Positions 1 to 8,572 of a DNA stretch of 61,684 nucleotides are shown in pieces (positions within the stretch are counted from its first letter, which is position 1; each line of letters starts with the position of its first letter). This stretch comes from Aidingimonas lacisalsi (GTDB lineage Bacteria; Pseudomonadota; Gammaproteobacteria; Pseudomonadales; Halomonadaceae), in the NCBI RefSeq assembly GCF_008079445.1, contig NZ_VRYH01000011.1, positions 1-61,684 of the forward strand. Direction: 5' to 3'. The translations under genes were made by a program, and so were the position numbers. Under the pieces are notes generated by a model that worked only from the letters and a program-made list of their open reading frames with translations, was not told the origin of the DNA and searched no databases.

Positions 1-87
1 GGTGTCAAGGTAATTCCACATGTGTCGGATGTTGCGGTTGAAAGGTCGGGAGACGCATGGGGTGCATGTGCAATTCTCCTATGCTGA
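1..87 (+). CDS. C-terminal tail of a preceding cassette gene (partial)
   Basis: Frame 1 is open from the window edge to a TGA at 85-87, giving 28 residues that end in AILLC. It stops just before an attC site, which is where the 3' end of a cassette gene is expected. The product cannot be recognised from so short a tail, and a chance open frame is possible. Confidence 0.35.
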   Translation, partial: GVKVIPHVSDVAVERSGDAWGACAILLC

Positions 88-92
88 TCGCA

Positions 93-150
93 CACTAACC
101 ATGGCATCCATGCGACCGCCGTGGGCGGCGCATGATGCCTGTCGTTATGC
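93..150 (+). repeat. attC site
   Basis: The left inverse core is CACTAAC at 93-99 and the right core is GTTATGC at 144-150. The interior can fold into imperfect arms (gcatccatgc, gcatgatgc). It separates the truncated left cassette from the gene starting at 170. Confidence 0.65.
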
Positions 151-169
151 ATAAAAGAGGGAATAGCGT

Positions 170-1129
170 GTGCCAAAAGATGATCATTTTGTAGCGCAAA
201 CCTATCTAAGGAAGTTTGTTGACGACGAAGGAAGTCTCACGCCCTACTACAAAAATTGTCGAGTTATCATCGGCAAGAAAAAAACACCTAGACAAGTATG
301 TTACGAAACTGACGGCGATTCTAATAGCTACTTCGACAATCCAAGAATACTGGATGATTACCTACCTCATATTGAAAATCCTTGGGCAGATAATGTTGCC
401 AAATTACAGGCAGGTGAAGTGGATGCAGATTGTAAGTATGAAATCGGAGCCTATATCTCTTTTTTGAGATCCTGCACACCTACGGCAAAAAGGCTTGGCG
501 CTGAAATGATCAGCGCGAACATGCAGCCTTTGGTTGACAAAACTCTTGCGGAACAATTTCACGAGCTTGGAGAAACTACAGACGAAGTCCGATCGGCTAT
601 AAAAGACGCAATGGATAATCGGGAAATTAGAGCAGTTGTAGATGAGGAATATGTTCACGCCATCTCTATCCAGTACTTAGTTCATTCCGCTTATAGGTTT
701 TACTGCTCCCATTGGTTGGTGCTGTTGAATGAAACAGGTATTCCATTTGTAACCAGTGACAACCCAGCCGGTATTTTTTACGATGATGAAAACCCGCAAT
801 ACGCCACAGTTTTTGTGCCGCTTTCTCCGACACTAGGCGTACTTATAAAGCCCGACTTCACAATCGCGAGACCAACGATCGAAGATGTGAAAAGGTATAG
901 TCACCCTGGTGATGATTATGCACACCCAAAGGAAAGTTTCGTAGCTACTCTAAATGAGCTAACAGTCAGGAGTGCGGAAAATATTGTGCTCCATTCAGCT
1001 ATTGATGAAGACCTATCAGCTTTGGTCGAAGCGAATAGAGATTGGAATGTCCAAAACCAAACATTCGAGCTGCCTTATGAAAACGGAATGTACATTATCA
1101 ATAGACAACGTGCATGTAAAAATGCATAA
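170..1129 (+). CDS. DUF4238-like cassette protein
   Basis: This is a 319-aa protein with a GTG start preceded by AGAGGG. The N-terminus (MPKDDHFVAQTYLRKF, then a ...K.TPRQVCYE stretch around residues 35-47) matches the pattern I know for DUF4238, whose members begin with a HfvpqfyLrkF motif and whose biochemical role is unsettled. Later parts, including HWLVLLNETGIPFVTSDNPAGIF around residues 180-203, are also typical of that family. It is the sole gene of its cassette and ends within 6 bp of the next attC, so it is probably expressed from upstream promoters. The family call is from memory of motifs. Confidence 0.7.
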   Translation: MPKDDHFVAQTYLRKFVDDEGSLTPYYKNCRVIIGKKKTPRQVCYETDGDSNSYFDNPRILDDYLPHIENPWADNVAKLQAGEVDADCKYEIGAYISFLRSCTPTAKRLGAEMISANMQPLVDKTLAEQFHELGETTDEVRSAIKDAMDNREIRAVVDEEYVHAISIQYLVHSAYRFYCSHWLVLLNETGIPFVTSDNPAGIFYDDENPQYATVFVPLSPTLGVLIKPDFTIARPTIEDVKRYSHPGDDYAHPKESFVATLNELTVRSAENIVLHSAIDEDLSALVEANRDWNVQNQTFELPYENGMYIINRQRACKNA

Positions 1130-1192
1130 CAAGGTGCTGCTAGGGACAAAACTACGCTGCGCTTCGATTTGCCCCAGAGCACGGCGTTGGGC
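1124..1192 (+). repeat. attC site
   Basis: The left core is GCATAAC at 1124-1130, overlapping the stop codon of the preceding gene, and the right core is GTTGGGC at 1186-1192. The interior contains ctgcgcttcg-type arms, as in other sites of this array. Confidence 0.8.
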
Positions 1193-1219
1193 TGCAAACC
1201 CTAATTATTAGAGGGAAGA

Positions 1220-1837
1220 GTGCCAAAAGGGCCGCTGATTCCGCTGCGTGACTTCGAGCGGATACACAAGACCATCTACTCGGTGATAAGTAACGAGCAG
1301 GGAGATCCGCTGAAGTCATGCTTTTTCTTCTCGATGTTCGCGGCCGCTATCATGCGCAGGCACTATAAGATCGATGCCAAAGTGACGGCTGGCATCGCCG
1401 CTTACAGGCTCGGGATGGACGACAAGCATACTTTAATGTTTGCGGAGGAGGTGGATGGCTATCTTGAGTGCACTGACAATGGATTTCATGCCTGGGTGGA
1501 GGCCGATGACTGGGTGATAGACTTCATGGCGCCTCTATTCCCAAAAATCACGCCGTGCGCCGCCAAGATGTTCCAGAAGAAACGTAATCAGACAGCTTCC
1601 ACGCCCGATGGCCTCTCTGTTCCGGGGGACTTCTTTGTTTTGGGCAATCAAACCATGACCGACAGCTTGTTCGATCACTTCGACTCGAAGCCAGCGTATG
1701 CCGATTTACTCGAAATTGCGAAGCGCTGGTACAAGCGGCCGCCGAAGAAGATGGCTGGCGAAGTTGGCATCGAGAATGGGAAGGGAAAGATCGATATGGT
1801 GAAGCTTCAAGGGGCCCGGCTTGTAGGCGCTTGGTAG
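1220..1837 (+). CDS. DUF2026 family protein (transglutaminase-like fold)
   Basis: This 205-aa cassette protein starts at GTG 1220 behind GAGGGAAGA. The segments PLIPLRDFERIHKTIYSV and KSCFFFSMFAAAIMRRHYKIDAKV followed by an FHAWVEADDWVIDF block resemble DUF2026 proteins. The Cys (about residue 34), His (HAWVE) and Asp (VIDF) would form a papain- or transglutaminase-like triad, so a peptidase or transferase role is possible but not shown. It is the only gene of its cassette. The remainder (KKRNQTAS onward) has no motif I recognise. Confidence 0.7.
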   Translation: MPKGPLIPLRDFERIHKTIYSVISNEQGDPLKSCFFFSMFAAAIMRRHYKIDAKVTAGIAAYRLGMDDKHTLMFAEEVDGYLECTDNGFHAWVEADDWVIDFMAPLFPKITPCAAKMFQKKRNQTASTPDGLSVPGDFFVLGNQTMTDSLFDHFDSKPAYADLLEIAKRWYKRPPKKMAGEVGIENGKGKIDMVKLQGARLVGAW

Positions 1838-1841
1838 CCCA

Positions 1842-1903
1842 GCCCAACAATGCCATCGAGCCGACGGCGCTAAGCGCGCCGCAGCTCATGGCCGACGTTA
1901 AGC
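1842..1903 (+). repeat. attC site
   Basis: The left core GCCCAAC (1842-1848) and right core GTTAAGC (1897-1903) are exact RYYYAAC and GTTRRRY matches, with complementary ccgacg/cgccgc-type arms between them. Confidence 0.85.
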
Positions 1904-1921
1904 ATCACAAGTGGAATCACT

Positions 1922-2197
1922 ATGAAGCCTGAAAAAGATATTTTGCCTGTCATATCGGATACGAAAATTTCGGTAGGCAGTGATCAGAGAAATTTGTATT
2001 GTCCTGAGTGCGGCTGCATCAATACTCACGTTGAGGCGCCATATTTAAAGCTTGGTGATAGTTGGCATGGTAATGGTGAGGTAGCTATTACTCCGTTGTG
2101 GAGCGAATGCGGATCAAAGTGGGAGGTTTGCATTGGCTTTCATAAAGGCGACGCTCCTATATTCGTGCGTGTTAATGAATCCTGCAAATCTAAATAG
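1922..2197 (+). CDS. Small zinc-ribbon-like cassette protein
   Basis: The 91-aa protein starts at ATG 1922. It has a CPECGC motif near residues 29-34 and SECGSKWE near residues 62-69, together a plausible four-cysteine zinc ribbon, followed by an FHKGDAPIFV end. I know similar short hypothetical proteins with CPxC...CExCG...HKG motifs, but none with an assigned function. It is a single-gene cassette. Confidence 0.65.
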   Translation: MKPEKDILPVISDTKISVGSDQRNLYCPECGCINTHVEAPYLKLGDSWHGNGEVAITPLWSECGSKWEVCIGFHKGDAPIFVRVNESCKSK

Positions 2198-2205
2198 CCC
2201 GCAAT

Positions 2206-2288
2206 GCTTAACAAGCCAAGGCAGTGGGACATATTTTGCTTCGCTGCGCTCAAAACGCAAAATATGCCCCTGCTTGGGGGCGTTAACT
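2206..2288 (+). repeat. attC site
   Basis: The left core is GCTTAAC (2206-2212) and the right core is GTTAACT (2282-2288). The interior has long complementary arms, cattttgcg against cgcaaaatatg, around 2231-2267. Confidence 0.8.
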
Positions 2289-2317
2289 TGTAGTTCTCCA
2301 TTTCGAGAAGAGAGAAA

Positions 2318-3163
2318 ATGAAAGTATTTATAAGTTGGTCTGGTGAAGTCAGCAGGAAAGTCGCGGAAGCTATCCGTGAATGGCTTCCAACAGTATTGCA
2401 AACCGTAAAGCCCTATTTTACCCCTAGTGATATCGAGAAAGGTACACGGTGGTCATCAGACATAGCGAAAGAACTAGACGATTCAAAAGCTGGCATTTTT
2501 TGCGTCACACGCGAAAATTTATTTAGTCAATGGCTTATGTTTGAGGCAGGAGCAATTTCGAAACAGGTTGATCAGTCATTGGTATGTCCGATTTTGGTTG
2601 GATTAGACAACTCCGATATAAAAGGTCCATTGACTCAGTTTCAGACAACTCTGTTCGAAAAAGCCGATTTTAAAAAACTGGTTTTGGATATCAATAAAGC
2701 AAATGCCGAAAACCAGCTAGAAAGCACTGTTTTAGACACTGTTTTCGAAAAATTTTGGCCTGAACTCGAAGAAAAGATCAACGGAATACTAGACATTGAA
2801 GGCTCCATCGATAGTAAGGGTGCGGATTTGCGGCCTGATCGAGAGCTTATTGAGGAGATTCTCGATCTATCAAGGGCCTTGGCAATACAAAAATCTGGCG
2901 GATTCAAGCCTCACAAAGAGTTTAATAATTTAATATCTGAATTTTTGGTCTCATTTAATCTGGTTTTTGATATTGATTGGGATCACACGAAAATGTGCAT
3001 TGAAGATTCTCGATATTTAATTGACTCAGAAGCTACTTTTTTAAGTCCCGGAGTTGATGACGAAGAAAACAACTGGGCGAACAGAGCTAGGTTGCTGACC
3101 TCTTATCGAAATCTCATTGAGTATATTAAAACCCACAAAATTGATATCCAAACACAGTACTAA
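2318..3163 (+). CDS. TIR-domain protein (probable NAD-consuming or signalling effector)
   Basis: This is a 281-aa protein with a GAGAAGAGAG ribosome site just before the ATG. Residues 1-120 form a TIR domain of the TIR_2 type: it begins KVFISWSGE, and SQWLMFEAGAI places the candidate catalytic glutamate at E76. Bacterial TIR proteins hydrolyse NAD+ or make cyclic ADP-ribose signals in anti-phage systems. The C-terminal 160 residues carry no motif I recognise and could be the sensor. It is a single-gene cassette and AT-richer than the core chromosome. The TIR assignment is firm; a defence role is inferred. Confidence 0.85.
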   Translation: MKVFISWSGEVSRKVAEAIREWLPTVLQTVKPYFTPSDIEKGTRWSSDIAKELDDSKAGIFCVTRENLFSQWLMFEAGAISKQVDQSLVCPILVGLDNSDIKGPLTQFQTTLFEKADFKKLVLDINKANAENQLESTVLDTVFEKFWPELEEKINGILDIEGSIDSKGADLRPDRELIEEILDLSRALAIQKSGGFKPHKEFNNLISEFLVSFNLVFDIDWDHTKMCIEDSRYLIDSEATFLSPGVDDEENNWANRARLLTSYRNLIEYIKTHKIDIQTQY

Positions 3164-3175
3164 TAGTTAAACCAA

Positions 3176-3253
3176 AGTTAACCAGGGGCTGCAGCAGACC
3201 GCTTTTCCGGCGCGGCGCGCCTCCAAATCGGCCGCTGAGCCCAGGCGTTATGC
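3176..3253 (+). repeat. attC site
   Basis: The left core is AGTTAAC (3176-3182) and the right core is GTTATGC (3247-3253). The interior (ccaggggctgcagcagaccg onward) is close to the site at 16805-16883, so the two belong to one subfamily. Confidence 0.8.
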
Positions 3254-3331
3254 GGCAAGAACAAAACGCTGTCTACCCAAAGCAGTTGTATAATATTGGT
3301 CGCTTATCGAAGGATCTTAAATTAAACAAAA

Positions 3332-5776
3332 ATGAGCACAGTAAAAACGGAATTAAGGGCACGAGTTCGATTAAGACCAACCAGAATTGGATTCCTTGTT
3401 AGGCCCTCAGATAAGAAATCCTTACGCCAGATAATGCGGGTAAATGCCTGTCTTTGGGGAGGCATCTATAATCCAATTATTCCTGTCTATACCAAGACAC
3501 CAAAAGAATGGGAAGACGACCATCACTTCCCCATGAAAGGGAAAGATGTCGCACAAGGTTATATTAAGTTTTTTGATCCTGATGTTTATGTTGAAGCCGA
3601 AGAGGGATTGCTGGAAAAAATAGGCCTTGAAGCCTTTCAAACTGACCGCCTAGAAAGGAAAGCTACTCTACTAGATGACTTTTTTGGCCAGGAGTACAGG
3701 GGGTTATATGAACCTGAATTTGGGCAATCTGTATTCGACCTCCTCGAGGATGTCTATGTTTCAGAGCGTAGATTCAAGCTTCGAGATGATTTTCCCGCCA
3801 TTTACTCTTCAAACGAAGATCTGTTTTCTGAAGCATGTATTGGATGTTACCCGAATGATGAACACGTAATTTATTTGAAAGAACACTATAAAGATGTGTA
3901 TCAACCTGAAGAAGTAAAGCCAAACCCGGAATTATGGTTAAGAATATATGGGGACCGATGTGAGACCCCCTTTTCAGTGGCCAGCAAACACTTTGAGGTG
4001 TTCAGAACCTGGCAGGATGATCCCATTATTTATGTTTTTAATCCTTCAAATAGTAAAGACATTATCGATCTTTGGAATCTGAGAATACAAACAGCACCAA
4101 TCTTTCCAGTACCTATTAAATGGCTACCCGATTTGGCTGACTCCATCAGAAATTTTATTAGGTCTAATTACAGGTCTCTGAAGGGAAATAATAATGGTGT
4201 AATGCACCGGGTTACGATTGAAAAGTCTCGATCTATTTCAGAAAAGCAGGCTAAAGAAGAGATTCTTCCACATTTTGATAGCTTGCAGAATAAGTCATAT
4301 ACTATAAAGTATTGGCGAACCCGTGTATGGGATGTGAGTTATCGAGGTCATTTTTTTCAACAGCCTGAACGGGCAATGATTACGGCTGAAGAGTCAGACC
4401 AAAGCATAGAACTAAAAGACGAGTCACTGTTAGGAGTTTTTGACACGTTAGCACCGCCGTTCGCGCAACGATACAGCGGCTCAAGAAGTCGATGGGCTAA
4501 CGTAGTAAAAGTTTCATCACCGTATGAAGGGTCCACTGTTGCGCTCAGTTTGCCATTTAATACATTGGATAGGTCATGGCCGCATTCTGGCATTAAGGAA
4601 CTTGCGTGCGGGCGTGAAGGCTGGGTATTTCTTCAAGATCACAAATCTGTTAATGAATACGTTTCATTCATTAAGCATGAAGATGCTTTCACCAGTTGGT
4701 TTAAGCGCTTTAGTTTAGATGCTCGATGCTCGGAAGCTGGACGTATAGCGAGACAAATGATAGATAGTCTAGGTGGCTTTTGGGGGCTATACCTAGTTGA
4801 CGACAAGGAATCAGTTCAATTTATTAATAAGCACGCATTAAGCACCAGAAAGCGCACCATCGATGACTCTGGAGAAGTGGTTGAAGAAGATTTTAGTGGT
4901 CGGTCGGCATCAATAAATGACTGGCAAGCTATGATTCAACGTAGGAAAGCAGCAGGTTCTCATCATTTGGTAAATCTTTCTCACTATATTGAGCGCAATG
5001 TTATTAAAGTTGGCATTGAATCCGAATGCGATCATTGCGGAGCTAAAAACTGGCATGGTTTGGACGAGGTTTCGTACGACTTGCGCTGTCTCCGATGCCT
5101 GAAAGACTATAAGTTTCCTCAGGGTAATTTGAAACAACACAATAAAAACTGGAGATATCGTGTAATTGGTCCTTTCGCAGTGCCTGATTATGCTCAAGGA
5201 GCTTATGCTTCTCTGCTTACAATTCGGTTCTTCACCAAGATGATGGGGCATGATGCCCCAAGCAGCTATTCTACGGCCCTCGAATTAAAAGGCGAGAATC
5301 AAAAAACTGAAGTTGATTTTGCCATATGGGTGCCTGAGGAAAGAGGTTTCGATATTAATGGGGAGCCGAGACTGATTATTGGAGAGGCGAAATCCTTTGG
5401 TGAAGATGTTATTAAGAACGACGATCTTGAAAAGATGAAAAAATCGGCAAATTTAATCCCTGATTCAATAATAGTTATTAGTGTGTTGAAAGAGTCATTC
5501 TCGGAGAATGAAAAACAGCGTCTCAATGAATTTGTTTTATGGGCACGTGACCCGATTGATTACCGTCCTAGACATTGGGTGATTTTATTAACGGGAACAG
5601 AGTTATTTAACGAGTTTCTTGAACGAACATGGACAGAACTAGGAGAACCTTTTAGCACACATGCTGACTACCACAGTACTAAATATCTTGAGCCACTATC
5701 AGATGCCACACAGTCGATTTACTTAGGTCTAGATCCGTACTATACGTGGTTAGAAAATAGGAGAAAGGAAAGTTGA
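3332..5776 (+). CDS. 814-aa protein with zinc ribbon and PD-(D/E)XK-like C-terminus
   Basis: The protein is very large for an integron cassette. No known family is recognised over its first 540 residues. A four-cysteine cluster (CDHCG and, 20 residues on, CLRC; about residues 565-588) looks like a zinc ribbon. It is followed by EVDFAIW (D near 661) and IIGEAKS (E and K near 684-686), the spacing expected for a PD-(D/E)XK nuclease core. An anti-phage or restriction-like nuclease is therefore plausible, but this is inference. The weakly translated-looking start lies about 15 bp after an AAGGAT stretch. It has AT-rich codon use unlike the core chromosome, consistent with transfer. Confidence 0.75.
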   Translation: MSTVKTELRARVRLRPTRIGFLVRPSDKKSLRQIMRVNACLWGGIYNPIIPVYTKTPKEWEDDHHFPMKGKDVAQGYIKFFDPDVYVEAEEGLLEKIGLEAFQTDRLERKATLLDDFFGQEYRGLYEPEFGQSVFDLLEDVYVSERRFKLRDDFPAIYSSNEDLFSEACIGCYPNDEHVIYLKEHYKDVYQPEEVKPNPELWLRIYGDRCETPFSVASKHFEVFRTWQDDPIIYVFNPSNSKDIIDLWNLRIQTAPIFPVPIKWLPDLADSIRNFIRSNYRSLKGNNNGVMHRVTIEKSRSISEKQAKEEILPHFDSLQNKSYTIKYWRTRVWDVSYRGHFFQQPERAMITAEESDQSIELKDESLLGVFDTLAPPFAQRYSGSRSRWANVVKVSSPYEGSTVALSLPFNTLDRSWPHSGIKELACGREGWVFLQDHKSVNEYVSFIKHEDAFTSWFKRFSLDARCSEAGRIARQMIDSLGGFWGLYLVDDKESVQFINKHALSTRKRTIDDSGEVVEEDFSGRSASINDWQAMIQRRKAAGSHHLVNLSHYIERNVIKVGIESECDHCGAKNWHGLDEVSYDLRCLRCLKDYKFPQGNLKQHNKNWRYRVIGPFAVPDYAQGAYASLLTIRFFTKMMGHDAPSSYSTALELKGENQKTEVDFAIWVPEERGFDINGEPRLIIGEAKSFGEDVIKNDDLEKMKKSANLIPDSIIVISVLKESFSENEKQRLNEFVLWARDPIDYRPRHWVILLTGTELFNEFLERTWTELGEPFSTHADYHSTKYLEPLSDATQSIYLGLDPYYTWLENRRKES

Positions 5777-5800
5777 CATGGTGAGTATAGTCACGATCCC

Positions 5801-5872
5801 GCATAACAAGGCGCTCTTTCGGATGAAAACTACGTTGCGCTTCGCTTGCGCCGCACAGCTTCAACATTATGT
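5801..5872 (+). repeat. attC site
   Basis: The left core is GCATAAC (5801-5807). The right core is ATTATGT (5866-5872), with A in place of the usual first G. The interior has tgcgcttcgcttgcgccg arms. Confidence 0.65.
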
Positions 5873-5894
5873 GCACAAGTGACGAAGGTGTACC

Positions 5895-6296
5895 GTGAAT
5901 AAATTATATCGGGTTTTGCTCCGCGCTTTGAATTCATGGTTTTCCATGGTTTTCGTCGTAGCGTATTGCTTAGGAAGTTTCTACTTTGGGCAAGTTGGTA
6001 AGGATATGAATATTTTTGCGGCATCGGGTGCAGTCATGACTGTATTTGGCTTATTCTCGATGATTCGCTTCACGACTATTGAAAAGTACTTAAATCAAGA
6101 ATCAATCGTTACTACCAGCACCGGGATGACTGGGCCACCATTAAGTTCCGAAAAGGCGGAGAGGCTGAAGAAGGAGAGTCAGAAACGCGCACGAGTTCGG
6201 TTACAAAAAGAGCTTCGTAGCGAGCTGATAGGAATTTCGTTCACGGTCACTGGCACTATCATATGGGCTTATGGCGCTTACATTCCTGTGTTGTAA
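5895..6296 (+). CDS. Small integral membrane protein
   Basis: The 133-aa protein has a GTG start. There are hydrophobic stretches at about residues 14-31 (WFSMVFVVAYCLGSFYF), 38-57 (NIFAASGAVMTVFGLFSMI) and 112-131 (IGISFTVTGTIIWAYGAY). A charged, probably helical linker (SSEKAERLKKESQKRARVR) separates the last two. The layout suggests a three-pass inner-membrane protein with a cytoplasmic coil. No family is recognised. Confidence 0.6.
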   Translation: MNKLYRVLLRALNSWFSMVFVVAYCLGSFYFGQVGKDMNIFAASGAVMTVFGLFSMIRFTTIEKYLNQESIVTTSTGMTGPPLSSEKAERLKKESQKRARVRLQKELRSELIGISFTVTGTIIWAYGAYIPVL

Positions 6297-6317
6297 CTGC
6301 ATTCGGTCTGGTAACAC

Positions 6318-6401
6318 ACATAACCAGTGTGGGCACGGCGATGCCCATTACATTGCGCCTTCGGCTTCATTCCATGGGCGCGCGTGTTGCAAGCGTTATG
6401 C
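6318..6401 (+). repeat. attC site
   Basis: The left core is ACATAAC (6318-6324) and the right core is GTTATGC (6395-6401). The interior (gcacggcgatgcc ... ttccatgggcgcgcgtg) belongs to the same subfamily as the sites at 12501, 20423, 36218 and 48053. Confidence 0.75.
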
Positions 6402-6419
6402 GGGACGGGGGCCAAAAAT

Positions 6420-7226
6420 ATGAGTGACGCGATTTGGAAGCTTGTATACCGTTGCGCGCAAGAGTTGACCCAACAAGGTGTGACACCCTTTACACGATGT
6501 GACTTGATCCGTTGCGTGCAGCGTTATAAATCGGAATGCGGTCCCGACTCAATAAATCCGATCATTCAAGGAATAACGGAAAACTTACGTGGAGGGGCGC
6601 CCGGCGCGGTTGGCAAGAACCTGTTACACAGCGTCGGCCGAGGACAGTTCGTCCTGCGAGGTGCCGCGACCTCTGGGTCACTTGAGAAAAATCCATCCTG
6701 GACTTCCGTCCGTAGTCAGCCCGGTGCAGTTCGGGAACAAGACAAGCAGCCAGCCGCAATTTCTCATGAAACTCTGGAAATCGGCGGATATGCGTTTAAG
6801 TACATCTGCGATATCGAGCCGGTGAAAAACGATGATGGAACTGTTCGTGAATTTACTCCGCAGGATCGATATGAAAACACTGGGCAACTTGCATTGAACA
6901 GGTATGGGGCTGGGCCCTTCTGCAAGTTTAAACTTTCGCGGAATATCGCGAGATCTGGTGTCTACGCGTTGGTTGTAGACGAGCATGTCTACTATATCGG
7001 AGAGTGTAAGAACCTTACCAACCGCTTCAACATGGGCTACGGGAATATTTCACCCCGGAACTGCTTTGCTGGTGGACAAGAGACGAACTGCAGAATAAAT
7101 AATTTGATCTTTACAAGCGTGAGTGAGGGTTTGAAGGCTACTCTTTGGTTCCATGAAACCAGCGACTACAAGCAGGTGGAGTCGGATCTAAGGGCGCGAG
7201 GGAAATTCGGATGGAACCGTACATAG
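6420..7226 (+). CDS. GIY-YIG superfamily nuclease-like protein
   Basis: This 268-aa protein is taken from ATG 6420, the first start after the attC core. Residues 1-75 look like a small helical or winged-helix domain (IWKLVYRCAQEL, FTRCDLIRCVQRY). The C-terminus carries a GIY-YIG core: GVYAL then VYYIGEC (about residues 180-196), followed by NLTNRF and a downstream Glu in YKQVESDLRARG that could be the metal-binding residue. GIY-YIG enzymes cut nucleic acids in restriction, homing and repair. As a single-gene cassette among other effector-like genes, a restriction-type role is plausible but inferred. Confidence 0.75.
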   Translation: MSDAIWKLVYRCAQELTQQGVTPFTRCDLIRCVQRYKSECGPDSINPIIQGITENLRGGAPGAVGKNLLHSVGRGQFVLRGAATSGSLEKNPSWTSVRSQPGAVREQDKQPAAISHETLEIGGYAFKYICDIEPVKNDDGTVREFTPQDRYENTGQLALNRYGAGPFCKFKLSRNIARSGVYALVVDEHVYYIGECKNLTNRFNMGYGNISPRNCFAGGQETNCRINNLIFTSVSEGLKATLWFHETSDYKQVESDLRARGKFGWNRT

Positions 7227-7233
7227 GAAGCAT

Positions 7234-7305
7234 GCATAACAATTCGCTCCGGGCGACGCTGGAAACGCTACGCGATTCCAGCGGACCTGAGCTTGGACGT
7301 TGAAC
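7234..7305 (+). repeat. attC site
   Basis: The left core is GCATAAC (7234-7240) and the right core is GTTGAAC (7299-7305), with gctggaaacgc and gattccagc arms between them. The next cassette contains only IS91-type remnants. Confidence 0.8.
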
Positions 7306-7362
7306 TAAACCGTTTCGCGGTAGCTGTCGTCGAGTCACGTCTTTTGCCTGATCGCACCACAC

Positions 7363-7392
7363 TGATCATTGACCCGCGTGGGTCAATGATCA
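7363..7392. repeat. Perfect 13-bp inverted repeat with 4-nt loop
   Basis: TGATCATTGACCC at 7363-7375 is matched exactly by its reverse complement at 7380-7392 around a GCGT loop. It lies 12 bp before the start of the integrase remnant. It could be the recombination or regulatory site of the IS91-type unit, or a hairpin terminator. Confidence 0.7.
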
Positions 7393-7404
7393 GGAGTGAC
7401 GACG

Positions 7405-7564
7405 ATGACTGTTTTGCGACAAACGATGATCGAGGCCATGCGTCAGCGCGGTCAGCTCCGTGTGGCGCAGAGCAAGGGCGCGAAGGATCGCATGGTGCTG
7501 CTGACGTGCTCGCTTGCGCGATTACGGGCAAGCCTATCGACCGGGAACCCGGCTGTTCCCGAGC
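7405..7564 (+). pseudogene. Tyrosine recombinase remnant (IS91-associated integrase)
   Basis: The frame at 7405 gives TVLRQTMIEAMRQRGQ, the usual N-terminus of the short integrases that accompany IS91-type transposases. It then jumps directly to SKGAKDRMVLL, which belongs to the catalytic core (KGxKDRxVPL). The next piece, RDYGQAYRPGTRLFPS, lies in another frame. The gene therefore has a large internal deletion plus a frameshift and cannot be active. Confidence 0.65.
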
Positions 7565-8157
7565 GCCCTGTTCCTGGTGCGAGCCCTGTCGCGCCACTAT
7601 CGTGGGTACATGGTCAGCGCCCTGCGCCGGGCGGCCACCGGTGACGTGGACAACCAGCTCAACGCCCTGATGGCCACCGAGTGGGTGGTCTACAGCAAGG
7701 ACTGTCTCGAGCACACCGACACGGTGGTGCGCTATCTGGCACGCTACACGCGCTGGATCGCCATCAGCAATGCCCGCATCCTTGCCGTGGACGACCGCCA
7801 GGTCACCCTGCGCGTCAAGGATTATCGCGACCGTGATCGACCCAAACGGCTCGTGCTCGCTGGCGAAGAGTTCGTGCGCCGCTTCCTGCTCCACGTCCTG
7901 CCCAAGGGGCTGATGCGGGTCCGTCACTACGGCTTTCTGGCCAATCGTTGCCGGCGACGACGTCTGGCCCAGATCCGCCAAGCGCTGGGCGTTATCGACG
8001 CGACGGCGGATGCCGATACCGCCGCCGGCGACTCGGCACCGACCTACACCTGCCCGCATTGCCGGCAACCGACACTGCGGGTGATCGGGACACTCAGCCC
8101 CGGGCGATCCCTGCACGGCCGACTAGACAACCACAGGACGCAACGTTCTCGAACATG
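7565..8157 (+). pseudogene. IS91-family transposase C-terminal remnant (copy A)
   Basis: The frame reads ALSRHYRGYMVSALRRA, then WVVYSKDCLEHTDTVVRYLARYTRWIAISN, VKDYRDRDRPKR and EFVRRFLLHVLPKGLMRVRHYGFLAN, ending in a CPHC...P zinc-like tail. This is the characteristic C-terminal half of IS91/ISCR-type HUH transposases. The N-terminal half, with the HUH and catalytic tyrosine motifs, is missing, and the reading frame is fused to the integrase remnant. From 7755 onward it is repeated at 32976. Confidence 0.8.
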
Positions 8158-8476
8158 ACCTAACGCTCTATTCACACAACGGACTCGACGAGTCGGCCCG
8201 CTTGCGGGTCGTGGCAACGCTCGTCCCGATGTTGGATTTTGGCCAGCAGGCGCGCTACGTTGGGACACATTGGGGCCGAAGGAGACTGGGATCATGAGCG
8301 ATAGCACTGCCCGAACGTGCCACAACAGCCCCGTACGCGTGCGATCGACTGCCTCAGGCCGCACGTCGGCCAATGCAATACCTTATAGAAGCTGTGGTAT
8401 CGCAGCCTGATGGGCGATTTAGTCCAATAGGCATTTATCCGCCATGCTTCGCACGGCGAAAAAATGCTGAACAGTT
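7755..8476. repeat. Long direct repeat, copy A (IS91 remnant plus attC)
   Basis: This segment is nearly identical to 32976-33622, apart from a central diverged part (about 8230-8370) and 74 bp missing from the other copy. Both copies end in the same attC type, so the remnant behaves as part of a duplicated cassette. Confidence 0.85.
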
Positions 8477-8480
8477 ATAC
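8422..8480 (+). repeat. attC site of the IS91-remnant cassette (copy A)
   Basis: The left core is GTCCAAT (8422-8428) and the right core is GTTATAC (8474-8480). The arms are gcatttatccgcc and ggcgaaaaaatgc. It is almost the same as the site at 33568-33626. Confidence 0.7.
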
Positions 8481-8572
8481 CCTGTATGGCGCACTCTTCT
8501 TGTCTGAGTGCTGATTTTTAATCAACCTCTACAGAGATTTTTTGTATTACTCACAAGGTGTAAGGAAACAAG

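Noticed and set aside
7268-8116. Minus-strand 282-aa frame across the IS91 remnant
   Set aside because: It is the antisense of recognisable transposase sequence and has no ribosome site or known domain.
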